Positions 8,831 through 17,040 of a DNA stretch of 42,280 nucleotides are shown one piece after another; within the stretch, counting starts at the first letter, position 1; each line of letters opens with the position of its first letter. The DNA lies in the NCBI GenBank assembly GCA_905480075.1, contig CAJQOX010000039.1, positions 1 to 42,280 of the forward strand. The letters are read 5' to 3'. The notes beneath the pieces were generated by a model. The model was not told the DNA's origin. It did no database searches and worked only from the letters and a program-made list of their open reading frames with translations. This stretch comes from an uncultured Aureispira sp. (GTDB lineage Bacteria > Bacteroidota > Bacteroidia > Chitinophagales > Saprospiraceae). Position numbers and translations under genes: made by a program.

Positions 8831-9139
8831 GTCACAGATTTTATTGATTTTTCAGATAATTAATAATTAAACTGATTTAATATATTCTAATTATTCTTTT
8901 TCCTTATTTTAAAATTTACCCCTTATTTAAAACTTAGAAATTATAGCCCTGCAAGCTGTTAGTTAATCTGACCAAGGAATAACTTTTATGATAACTTTTA
9001 AATAAATTTAATCGACAACAGACCGTTTTAAGTTGATAGTATCTTTTATCTGCTATCAGGTTTTTTTAATACTATTTCATCTTTTGCCTGGGTGATTGAA
9101 CCAAATTAATTCAATTATAGTTTTATTTGAAAAAGAATT
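8831..9139. other. AT-rich intergenic stretch with a second terminator-like hairpin
   Basis: There is no credible reading frame here. The only structure seen is a 7-bp hairpin at 9033-9059 (TTGATAG / CTATCAG, one U-G pair) followed by seven T residues. It lies more than 200 bases beyond the E2 terminator. It may therefore end a separate short transcript arising between 8830 and 9030, or act in the leader of the gene at 9140. Confidence 0.4.
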
Positions 9140-10021
9140 ATGAACTCAAACGAATTTACAATCACAGCCTATTCAACTGCCTTATTCTCTACCTGGATCT
9201 TTGTGGAGGAATTGGGGCTGCTTTTCGATGCCGGTGACGGGGTGGTTTCCTCTCTGATGCAAAAGAGCAGAAAAGTTAAAAATGTTTTCATTACGCATGC
9301 CGACAGAGATCATCTGACCGGTTTATTACAATTCAATCAATTGAACAGCAGGCCGGGATTCCCTAAAATACATTATCCCGCTGATTGCGGTTCTTTTTTG
9401 TTTCTGAAAGAATTTTGTAGCAAATTTGACCCTCACACCACTTCCGCAGAATGGTATGGAATAAAGGATGCAGATACTATTGAAATAAAGAAAGGTGTCT
9501 TTGTAGATTCTGTCAGAAATAATCATGTTCCCGCTCCCCTGGAACAGCACAAAAGTCTCAGCTATATTATCAGGGAACAAAAACAGAAACTAAAACCTGA
9601 ATTTTCAAAGCTAAAAGGCAAAGAAATTGCCGAAATGGTCAGGCAAAAAGGAAGAAGTTTTATTAGCAATACAATCGACACAAAACTAATTGGTATTTCA
9701 GGAGACACGCCTGTAGAAAAATATGATCATTGGAACAATACTAAAACCCTGATACATGAATCTACTTTCCTTGAAGCAGAAACTGGCCTGAACAGTAAAA
9801 AGAATAAACACAGCACCCTTGATGAAGTGCTCTGTATGGTCTCTGAAATAAAAATTGAACAACTTATTCTAAAGCATTTTTCAAGTAGATATTCAGAGGA
9901 AGAAATACGTATGACTGTTCAAAAAAAATGTAAGTGTTACAATATTACTGTGCCCGTCTATTGTATTATGCCGGGAAAGATCAGTTTTAACATTTTAGGC
10001 TCAGTTGCTGTAAATGCTTGA
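9140..10021 (+). CDS. RNase Z-like metallo-beta-lactamase fold hydrolase with variant metal motif
   Basis: A 293-aa cytoplasmic protein of the metallo-beta-lactamase superfamily, closest in layout to RNase Z. LLFDAGDG (about 29-36) is the early conserved Asp strand, and FITHADRDH (His53, Asp57, His58) is the metal-binding motif. HVPAPLEQHKSLSYII matches the His and 'GY' region of RNase Z. ISGDTP holds the bridging Asp, and ILKHFSSRYSEEE the late His. The canonical HxHxDH motif is altered: the second His is Asp55 (HADRDH), so the metal site is incomplete or different. Real RNase Z processes tRNA 3' ends; this protein may be a paralogue with another substrate. It stands alone, with no operon partner. 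Confidence 0.8.
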   Translation: MNSNEFTITAYSTALFSTWIFVEELGLLFDAGDGVVSSLMQKSRKVKNVFITHADRDHLTGLLQFNQLNSRPGFPKIHYPADCGSFLFLKEFCSKFDPHTTSAEWYGIKDADTIEIKKGVFVDSVRNNHVPAPLEQHKSLSYIIREQKQKLKPEFSKLKGKEIAEMVRQKGRSFISNTIDTKLIGISGDTPVEKYDHWNNTKTLIHESTFLEAETGLNSKKNKHSTLDEVLCMVSEIKIEQLILKHFSSRYSEEEIRMTVQKKCKCYNITVPVYCIMPGKISFNILGSVAVNA

Positions 10022-10225
10022 GAAAATTTATATCTATTTTAATTTTTTCATTATTTTTTCATTAAATCCAATTCCTGTTCTATAAAACTTCTTCAATACA
10101 CGGAGTTATATACCTTTTGTCCTTAATTATTAATCAAATAGTTATATTTGATTACCCTCAATTAATTTCAAAAATATTAAATATAAGTAACCGACTCATT
10201 CATCCGTTTTGGAAACCAATTTAAA

Positions 10226-10888
10226 ATGTCAGAAAAAACTAAATTGATTTTTTTTTATATACTGGGATTCCCCAAAACTCTTTACATAAATTTCAGAGTA
10301 CTTCCGTTTTTTCAAGCCCTGAAACTACCAATAATAGTATCTCATAAAACTTATTTTAAATCTCTAAAGGGTGAAATTGATTTTAAGAATCCTAGTTTTG
10401 CCTGCCTGAAAATTGGTTTCGGTTCAACACAAACTACCGATTTTTTTTACGACAGAACAATTCTTGATATCAGAGGGAAAATAATTGTGCGGGGTAAATG
10501 CAGAATAGGGGCAGGTAACAAAATACACATAAAAGGATTGCTTGACATAGGAGACAACTTCAATATGTCTGGTTCGTCCACAATAGTTTGTAATAAAACA
10601 ATAGCAACAGGTAAACATGTCCTCATTTCCTGGGAGGTACTGATTATGGATACCGATCAGCACAGGATTTTTAATTCTGAAAATGAAATAATTAATGAGG
10701 ACAGAAAAATTACAATCGGTTCGGGGGTGTGGCTGGGAGCAAGAAGTACGATTGTTAAAGGTACTGAAATAGGTAATAATATTGTCGTAGCGGCCGGTTC
10801 ATTGGTAGTAGGTAAACATAGTCAAAGCAATACAGTTATTGCAGGCAACCCGGCAAAAGTTGTAAAGAAAGATGTTTGGTGGGAATGA
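10226..10888 (+). CDS. hexapeptide-repeat O-acyltransferase (WbbJ/CysE-like fold), 220 aa
   Basis: Residues about 80-215 form a left-handed beta-helix made of [LIV]-G-x4 hexapeptides, for example CRIGAGNKIHIKG, LDIGDNFNMSG and ITIGSGVWLGAR. It ends in the typical VIAGNPAKVVKKD cap of acetyl-/acyl-CoA-dependent O-acetyltransferases, including sugar and polysaccharide acetylases. A conserved His in MDTDQHRIF (about 150) is the likely catalytic base. The N-terminal 80 residues are hydrophobic and basic and may sit on the membrane. No glycan cluster surrounds it, so the acceptor is unknown. The start ATG is preceded by AT-rich DNA without a Shine-Dalgarno sequence, as expected. Confidence 0.85.
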   Translation: MSEKTKLIFFYILGFPKTLYINFRVLPFFQALKLPIIVSHKTYFKSLKGEIDFKNPSFACLKIGFGSTQTTDFFYDRTILDIRGKIIVRGKCRIGAGNKIHIKGLLDIGDNFNMSGSSTIVCNKTIATGKHVLISWEVLIMDTDQHRIFNSENEIINEDRKITIGSGVWLGARSTIVKGTEIGNNIVVAAGSLVVGKHSQSNTVIAGNPAKVVKKDVWWE

Positions 10889-10952
10889 TAAGTTCTCTCT
10901 TAATAATCATCTTTCTCATGCTTACCCCGGCCCGTCTTTTCACATTTTTTTA

Positions 10953-10960
10953 TATTTTTG
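10953..10960 (+). promoter_or_regulatory. candidate -7 element (TATTTTTG) for copA
   Basis: An exact TAnnTTTG match 25 bases before the copA ATG, implying a leader of under 20 bases. The -33 region is a T-run, not TTTG. No copper-operator-like palindrome was seen. Confidence 0.35.
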
Positions 10961-10984
10961 CTAAAAGATTAAGCTTTCTATCCT

Positions 10985-13153
10985 ATGCAAATTTACAACA
11001 TTGAAGGATTATCATGTGCAGCCTGCGCTTCGAGTGCTCAAAAGGTGCTCAGCCGCAGAAAAGGGGTCACCTCTGTTCGGGTCAACTATGCCACAAAAAC
11101 TACTGCTGTAGAAACAGAAGACGCTACAGTGGATATCAATTTCTTAAACGAAGGTCTGCAAAAACTTGGCTTTAAGCTTTTCCCAAAAAACAAAGATTCT
11201 TATCTGTTACGAAAAGAAAGGGAACAGGCAGCATTTCTGAAACTTAAAAAACAATTGTTCTTTGCTGCTTTATTTGGCTTTCCGCTCTTTCTTATTGCCA
11301 TGTTTTTTTCGCAGATTCCTTTCGCCAATTATATCATGTTCGGATTAACACTGCCTGTAATTCTGTGGTCGGGGTCCCGCTTTTATATCAGTGCCTTCAA
11401 TCAGTTGAGTATCCTGAAAGTCAACATGGATTCTTTGATCGCCCTCGGTACAGGGGCCGCCTTTTTGTTCAGCAGCTTTAATACCTTTTTCCCTTCTGTA
11501 CTTTTATCCCGTGGAATACAACCTCATGTGTATTTCGAAGCAGCAGGCGTCCTGATAGTTTTTGTCCTTCTTGGTAAATTCCTGGAAGCAAAAGCAGGAA
11601 AACAGACTTCTTCTGCTATAGAAGAATTAATTTCTCTGCAACCTGATACTGTGCAGCTACTCGAAGATGGAATAGAAAAAAGTATGCCTCTTTCTGTGGT
11701 ATCTGAAGGAGATCATCTGAAAATCCGCCCCGGTGATTGTATCCCCCTTGATGCTCAGATCATGGAAGGTACTGCTGAAATTGACGAATCGATGCTCAGT
11801 GGAGAAGTATATCCTGTTTCAAGGTCCGAAGGTCAACAGGTCTGTGCAGGAACAATAACAGTACAGGGTTCACTGATTATAAAGGTGACAGCTATTGGTG
11901 AGGACACCGTCCTTTCTCAGATAATAAAGATGGTGGAAGAAGCTCAGAACAGTCAGATTCCCGTTCAGAAAACAGTTGACAAGATCGCCTCGGTCTTTGT
12001 GCCGCTTGTTATTCTGATTTCACTGATTACTTTTTCTGTTTGGTTCTCATTGGGTCTTCCAACAGTAGGTTTTGTCACTGCAATTGCTGTTCTTGTAGTA
12101 GCGTGTCCCTGTGCCCTCGGTCTTGCCACACCTACAGCAATTATGACAGGTATCGGACAGGCAGCAAAGAAAGGGATACTGATAAGCAATGCGGCTGCAA
12201 TAGAAAAATCGGCGAAGATCGACATTGTCATTCTTGATAAAACCGGAACAATTACGGAAGGATTGCCTGAGATTTCTTCTCTCATCTGGCAAAAAGAGGC
12301 TTTGGGGGAGGAAGAAAAACTCCAAAACATACTCCTGTCGCTTGAGAATGAATCTGAACATCCGCTCGCTAAAGCTTTCCTGAGAAAACCAGGCAACAGT
12401 ATGCTGAAGATGCTGAATGTAAACCGTTTTCAAAATCACCCGGGCAAAGGCATCAGCGGGATTATTGATGGAGAAAAATACTGGGTCGGCAATGAAAAAA
12501 TGATGACAGAAGCTAATTTAACAACTCAAAAAAATGTGGAGAAAACAAAGTCTGGCATTACTTATTTTGCCAGCGAAAAAGGTATCATTGCCTTGATTAA
12601 ATTCAACGATGCCATAAAAAAATCTTCCCGAAAGGCTGTTGAATCACTACAAAAATCAGGCAAAGTGGTGTATATGCTAACCGGAGATAACGAGTCTGCT
12701 GCTGCTTATACCGCTAAGAATACAGGTATAAAAAATTACCAATCAGGGCTTATGCCGGAGGATAAAATTGCCTTTGTTAAGGAATTACAGCAAAAGGGAA
12801 AAATAGTAATGATGGTGGGTGACGGCATTAACGATGCCCCTGCTTTGGCACAGGCCGATGTAGGGGTAGCTATGAATAAAGGCACCTCCGTAGCAGTAGC
12901 TTCTGCGGATGTAATATTACGAAATAATGACCTGCTTCAATTGCAGGAGATCTCTAAAACATCCTCCCGTATGCTACTTATTATCCGTCAGAACCTTTTC
13001 TGGGCCTTCATTTATAATATACTGCTCCTACCTTTAGCTGCTGGAGTTCTTTATCCTTTCGGTATTCTTCTCAATCCTATGTTTGCCGGTGCAGCAATGT
13101 CTGTGAGTTCCCTTCTTGTAGTCATGAACAGCCTTAGATTGAAACAGTATTAA
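10985..13153 (+). CDS. copA: copper-translocating P-type ATPase (P1B-1)
   Basis: An inner-membrane ATPase that exports Cu(I) or a related soft metal. It has one N-terminal heavy-metal-associated domain (residues 1-65) with GLSCAAC (Cys11, Cys14). Membrane helices follow, then an actuator domain with a dominant SGE loop (MLSGEVYPV). The transmembrane metal site ACPCALGLATPTA carries Cys374 and Cys376. The phosphorylation motif DKTGT has Asp418, ENESEHPLAKA holds the P1B His-Pro pair, and GDGINDAPA (Asp613) forms the hinge. The CPC motif together with the CxxC domain makes copper the best guess. The length (722 aa) is normal for a one-HMA enzyme. No copper chaperone or regulator gene is adjacent, and the following gene is unrelated. 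Confidence 0.93.
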   Translation: MQIYNIEGLSCAACASSAQKVLSRRKGVTSVRVNYATKTTAVETEDATVDINFLNEGLQKLGFKLFPKNKDSYLLRKEREQAAFLKLKKQLFFAALFGFPLFLIAMFFSQIPFANYIMFGLTLPVILWSGSRFYISAFNQLSILKVNMDSLIALGTGAAFLFSSFNTFFPSVLLSRGIQPHVYFEAAGVLIVFVLLGKFLEAKAGKQTSSAIEELISLQPDTVQLLEDGIEKSMPLSVVSEGDHLKIRPGDCIPLDAQIMEGTAEIDESMLSGEVYPVSRSEGQQVCAGTITVQGSLIIKVTAIGEDTVLSQIIKMVEEAQNSQIPVQKTVDKIASVFVPLVILISLITFSVWFSLGLPTVGFVTAIAVLVVACPCALGLATPTAIMTGIGQAAKKGILISNAAAIEKSAKIDIVILDKTGTITEGLPEISSLIWQKEALGEEEKLQNILLSLENESEHPLAKAFLRKPGNSMLKMLNVNRFQNHPGKGISGIIDGEKYWVGNEKMMTEANLTTQKNVEKTKSGITYFASEKGIIALIKFNDAIKKSSRKAVESLQKSGKVVYMLTGDNESAAAYTAKNTGIKNYQSGLMPEDKIAFVKELQQKGKIVMMVGDGINDAPALAQADVGVAMNKGTSVAVASADVILRNNDLLQLQEISKTSSRMLLIIRQNLFWAFIYNILLLPLAAGVLYPFGILLNPMFAGAAMSVSSLLVVMNSLRLKQY

Positions 13154-13285
13154 TTTCATTTAGCATAAAACAAGCTCCTTATTATGATACTTTTATACAA
13201 TTTTCTATTTTAATATCTTAAAATGATGTACATCCTACTTTTTATGTACCCATTGATAAATTGTTTTTATTTTAATTAATAAATT

Positions 13286-14383
13286 ATGCGCCTGTATACA
13301 ATTTTATTACTCTGCTTTTTTAGTTTTCAGAATACCAATACAGCCCAGGATATTATCGAAGAAAATGATAGCCTGATTCCTCCAAGACTTAAACTGACTG
13401 TGGCTTTAAAAGAATCTCCTCCCTTTACTTACAAAAATAAGAATGGAGATTTTATGGGCATATCGGTCTTTCTGTGGGATAAGATTGCTAATGAACTGGA
13501 GGTAGATTTTGAGTATAAAGAAATGAGCCTTCCCGAAATTTTGTCCGGACTGGAAGGGGGTTCTGTTGATTTATCTATCAACCCGCTCACAGTAACAAGT
13601 TCCAGGATTAAACATATGACTTTTTCACAACCTTTTTTTATTTCCAATTCAGTAATTGTTACTCAGGAACGTCAGAAAGACCGCATTCAAAATGTTATTT
13701 ATCAGTTTTTCTCTCTTGGTTTTCTTAAAGCCTTATTCTTTTTGATGGTTGCTTTGGTTTCCTTCGGAACAGTAATCTGGTTGTTCGAAAGGAAAAAAAA
13801 TCCTCTTTTCTCTAATGGTATTTTTGGATGGTGGACCGGAATTTGGTGGTCTGCAGCCACAATGACAACAGTTGGCTATGGTGATGTTACCCCTAAAGGC
13901 TTCTGGGGACAACTCATAGGTATGGTCCTGATGTTTGTTGCTTTGATAGTGGTAACAGGTTTGATGGCCGGCATTACCTCCGCACTTACTGTCAATCAGA
14001 TGAACGATGACTGGACGCATGTACAGGATTTGAGGAAGACAAAAGCAGGCACCATTGAGCAATCTGCTTCTCATCAGTTCCTCGACCACAATCTCATCAA
14101 AACAACAAAGGTACCGACAGTTACCCAAGGGCTTGAGGATGTAAGTTCAGGCAAACTAGATGCCTTTGTATATGATGAACCCATTCTCAGATGGCAGATT
14201 GAAAACGATTCATTTTATGACAAAGTAAGGGTGCTTCCTTTTACTTTCAATACACAGTATTACTCCTTTGCTTCTCCAAAGAATGATACGTTGATACAAA
14301 GAATAAATCCAATATTATTGGACATTCTTGAAACCGTAGAGTGGCGGGCTGTCTTATCTGATTATCAACTTCATGGGATCTGA
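13286..14383 (+). CDS. prokaryotic ionotropic glutamate receptor-like potassium channel (GluR0 type)
   Basis: A ligand-gated ion channel with bacterial glutamate-receptor architecture. It has a signal peptide (1-21) and the first lobe of a periplasmic amino-acid-binding domain (about 33-128; LKLTVALKESPPFTYK and SVDLSINPLTVTSSR). A first transmembrane helix (about 147-168) leads to a pore loop with the potassium selectivity filter TVGYGD (residues 195-200), then a second helix (about 208-235) and the second binding lobe to the C-terminus (about 245-365). The filter predicts K+ selectivity as in cyanobacterial GluR0. The ligand is unknown; an arginine in the VTSSRIKHM segment occupies the usual place for binding an amino-acid carboxylate. 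It converges with the voltage-sensor gene 8 bases downstream. The length of 365 is typical. Confidence 0.9.
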   Translation: MRLYTILLLCFFSFQNTNTAQDIIEENDSLIPPRLKLTVALKESPPFTYKNKNGDFMGISVFLWDKIANELEVDFEYKEMSLPEILSGLEGGSVDLSINPLTVTSSRIKHMTFSQPFFISNSVIVTQERQKDRIQNVIYQFFSLGFLKALFFLMVALVSFGTVIWLFERKKNPLFSNGIFGWWTGIWWSAATMTTVGYGDVTPKGFWGQLIGMVLMFVALIVVTGLMAGITSALTVNQMNDDWTHVQDLRKTKAGTIEQSASHQFLDHNLIKTTKVPTVTQGLEDVSSGKLDAFVYDEPILRWQIENDSFYDKVRVLPFTFNTQYYSFASPKNDTLIQRINPILLDILETVEWRAVLSDYQLHGI

Positions 14384-14391
14384 TACAACAA

Positions 14392-15381
14392 TTATTTTCC
14401 TGCATCAATTTTCCATTGTTTTACATTTACCCTTTCAATTATCAAATCAATTGATTCAGTGATTATTTCCTTGGTGACTTTGGTCTCATTAAGTATTTTA
14501 TTATTAATTAATATATCAATAAAACTTTCCAGAATAAGGCATATCATTTTCTTATTTTCAGGATCAGAAGCATCTGTGACCAAGGTGTCGATCACACTGA
14601 ATACAATCTCACTTGTAGCAGAATTAATTGCACCATGCAATTGTTTACCCACCATAGGTATCCTTGCAATCTGCAGAATTTCATCATTATTGCCTATAGA
14701 TTCCCTGACCATATTATTTATCTGACGCTTAAGAACATCCTGATATTGAGGATACTTTTCCCTTATGCCGTTTTGTATGACCTTTGTAATCATTTCCGCC
14801 AATTCGGACTGTCTTGGCTGAATCACTTTTTCTGCAATTTCATCACTAAGCGAATCCCCTCTTTTGATTTCTTCCCTGGCCTCGCTAAGTACCTTTATAA
14901 CTACCCGATCTGAAATTTCTTCAATCAATATATTGTAATAATGTTTGAAAATCCTGTAAAGGGCCAGGTTATTTAAATCAATAACTCCCCATTCATGAAG
15001 TCTGTATGTAAGACCAATAATTCTGAAGAGTCTTAATAAACGAAAAGTAGAGGTAGGAAAACATCCAAGGATATCATACCAATTGGCGAAAGGATAAAAA
15101 AACCACTTATCGTAGCTTTTCCTGTAAAGGGCCACGATCCACCTTCCCACAAATTCCACAATAAAAATACCTACAATAATAGCATCATAATAGTAGAAGT
15201 CGTTATGAATCTCATTATAAAAAGGGAAAATCGGATCGATTAGCGCAGAAAAGGTTTTTGTAGAATACAGGGCATCAAACATCAGCCAAAGCAAATCGAG
15301 CGTGGTGAGAGTCAGCATAGCAACATCCACAAGTATACCAAGCCAGCTCAAAGGGCCTTTTATGTTTTTAATACGAGGCAT
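14392..15381 (-). CDS. pore-less voltage-sensor-domain membrane protein, 329 aa
   Basis: Residues 12-127 look like the S1-S4 voltage sensor of voltage-gated cation channels. S2 contains FIVEFVGR (Glu76, Arg80), the charge-transfer-centre pattern. S3 contains NWYDILGCFP (Asn100, Asp103, Pro109). S4 contains FRLLRLFR with arginines every third residue (114, 117, 120). No S5-pore-S6 follows: residues 150-329 are soluble, helical and rich in Ile, Glu and Lys (for example IAEKVIQPRQSELAEMI), possibly an oligomerising domain. It could be a voltage-sensing regulator, a proton channel-like protein, or a channel subunit that works with another pore. It faces the glutamate-receptor channel gene with 8 bases between stop codons, and lies 94 bases downstream of folA on the same strand. 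Confidence 0.8.
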   Translation of the reverse strand: MPRIKNIKGPLSWLGILVDVAMLTLTTLDLLWLMFDALYSTKTFSALIDPIFPFYNEIHNDFYYYDAIIVGIFIVEFVGRWIVALYRKSYDKWFFYPFANWYDILGCFPTSTFRLLRLFRIIGLTYRLHEWGVIDLNNLALYRIFKHYYNILIEEISDRVVIKVLSEAREEIKRGDSLSDEIAEKVIQPRQSELAEMITKVIQNGIREKYPQYQDVLKRQINNMVRESIGNNDEILQIARIPMVGKQLHGAINSATSEIVFSVIDTLVTDASDPENKKMICLILESFIDILINNKILNETKVTKEIITESIDLIIERVNVKQWKIDAGK

Positions 15382-15475
15382 TTAGCAGTAGTAGTAAGTA
15401 ATACACAATTCCATATTAGAGGCCTGTTTTACCAATTCAAATAACTATCAGGAAATTTTAAACCATTATAAACAA

Positions 15476-15970
15476 CTATTTTCTTTTCAATACTTTAAAA
15501 GTATAGTCATGGGTATTTTTATCATCCTTTTCATGCGATTCCTGACTGATTAACTCCCAGGAGTCCATATTTATTTCCGGAAAAAAAACATCCGCATTTT
15601 CTATGTCTATATCAATTTCTGTTAAATATAGTTTACTAGTTAAAGGCATTCCCATTCTGTAGATTTCTCCTCCACCGATAATAAATACTTCATCTGCTCC
15701 ACTTTCCTCGGCAACCAAAAGGGCAGCACTCACTGAATGGGTCAGAATACATCCATCAATATGAAATTCAGGATTTCTGCTGACTATAATATTCGTCCGG
15801 TTAGGTAAAGCCCTTCCTATGGATTCGAAACATTTTCGTCCCATAATTATTGGATGTCCACTGGTTACTTTTTTGAAATACTTCAAATCAGCAGGTATAT
15901 ACCAAGGGATGTCATTATCCTTACCGATTTCATTATTATTGCCCAGACCTACTATTGTTGATACTATCAT
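15476..15970 (-). CDS. folA: dihydrofolate reductase
   Basis: Reduces dihydrofolate to tetrahydrofolate with NADPH in the cytoplasm. Starting at the ATG at 15970 gives a 164-aa protein beginning MIVSTIVGLGNNNEIG. An in-frame upstream start at 16000 would add ten residues before the first beta strand of the fold, so I prefer the internal ATG. Family marks are IVGLGNNNEIGKDNDIPW (Trp and Met20-loop region), the acidic/Lys helix after PADLKYFK, the NADPH-binding GRKCFESIGRALPNR and the FIIGGGEIYR motif. No thymidylate synthase gene is adjacent in the window, although the two are often paired. The closely spaced downstream gene is the voltage-sensor protein. Confidence 0.95.
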   Translation of the reverse strand: MIVSTIVGLGNNNEIGKDNDIPWYIPADLKYFKKVTSGHPIIMGRKCFESIGRALPNRTNIIVSRNPEFHIDGCILTHSVSAALLVAEESGADEVFIIGGGEIYRMGMPLTSKLYLTEIDIDIENADVFFPEINMDSWELISQESHEKDDKNTHDYTFKVLKRK

Positions 15971-16096
15971 GATTTTACTTTTATAATCAATATTAAGCAA
16001 AGTTTTTAAATCTTTTCAAAAAAAAACCATTTTTTAAATAAGAACTGATAACCTTTTTTCTTTTCCTGCTATAAAATTAAAAATACAACATTAAAG

Positions 16097-16189
16097 GCGC
16101 AGAAAAGCTGTGCGATAAAGTTGAATTACTTCTGCCAACAGCTATGCTGTACGATGCGGTTGCAGAAATTGCCATCGCATCATTTTTTT
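16097..16189 (+). ncRNA. candidate small structured RNA ending in an intrinsic terminator
   Basis: Three consecutive hairpins occur in a region without a convincing gene. The first is GCGCAG / CTGTGC at 16097-16113 (one G-U pair). The second is ACAGC / GCTGT at 16138-16150. The third is a long terminator stem at 16153-16181. They are unusually GC-rich for this intergenic DNA. No plus-strand gene lies upstream (folA is on the minus strand), so the terminator must end something transcribed from within 15971-16150. The 5' end and the family are unknown; it does not look like 6S RNA, tmRNA or SRP RNA to me. A TATAAAAT-like box lies at about 16070. Confidence 0.35.
16153..16189 (+). terminator. 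intrinsic terminator with no upstream gene
   Basis: GATGCG / CGCATC forms the outer 6-bp stem, extended inward by G-U and U-A pairs and a short GCAG / TTGC helix. ATTTTTTT follows directly. The strength resembles the gene-associated terminators in this window. Confidence 0.65.
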
Positions 16190-17040
16190 CAGTTTAAAGG
16201 TCTTTACAATACTGAATTACACAAAATAAATCAAGTTAAAGAAGGTTGTGTTTTGCTTATCCCCAAATTTGAAGTGATTTTTTCTTATCTGAAATTCCAG
16301 GAATAAAAAAGGCTAAAGTGTATTTTAGAATGTTGAAGTGTCTGTAAAATTATAAACTACAATCCTGACAGATTTGGATTCTCTGCAAGGTTTTTATCTT
16401 CTGTTGATAATTTGATACTTTAATTTAAAAAATTCATCCTCCCTTTTGACTTTAAGCCAACTCAATAACAGATTCATTTCCTAAAATGAATAAACAAACC
16501 AAACAATAAACCACACAAAAACTTGATAAACAACTAATTAACAGGAACGAATGTCATTATCTCTTTTAATTAATTTCCGTCAATTAATGTTATTTAATGA
16601 TACTATTTGAAATCTAAAAGTAAAAAAAACACATATGTATTGTTTTTTTTATTATACAAGTAAGCTTACTGACAGGGCTGACAAACAATTATTTAGCATT
16701 AACATTTTGTTTTTTAATTTTATTTTTAGTAAATTAGGGTCCCCAATCTTAATATTAAGACCAAAACAGCACAATTCTATATTACTTAAATGTAACCTGT
16801 CTATACTGAATATTTCACACTTCTGTCTTAACATATTTTAAACTTCGCCTTGAGATACTCAAAGCGTAAAATTTGCTTTTTCACAAATTTGTAATAATCA
16901 AATAGTGATCAGGCATAATGTTTAAACCAACCCCTCTAAACAGACAGTCTGACAATAACTACCGACTGCATTGTATTCTTAAAATTAACTGTTAGAAGTT
17001 TCATAATGACTTTTTAGTCATTTTACCAAATTTTATACAA
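16190..17040. other. long AT-rich gap before the giant surface protein gene
   Basis: I see no convincing gene here; the few open frames (at most about 68 codons) have low-complexity translations. Structures seen are a hairpin at 16846-16866 (CGC-C-TTGAG / CTCAA-A-GCG, loop ATA) and an AATGAC / GTCATT hairpin at 17005-17022 just before the start codon. These may belong to a long 5' leader of the gene at 17041. No exact TAnnTTTG box was found at a sensible distance. Confidence 0.5.

Noticed and set aside
15476-16000. Longer folA start at 16000
   Set aside because: It adds ten residues before the first strand of the DHFR fold; the ATG at 15970 gives the normal N-terminus.
16121-16306. 61-codon plus-strand frame in the folA to giant-gene gap
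   Set aside because: It starts at TTG, overlaps the terminator hairpin and gives a composition unlike real proteins.
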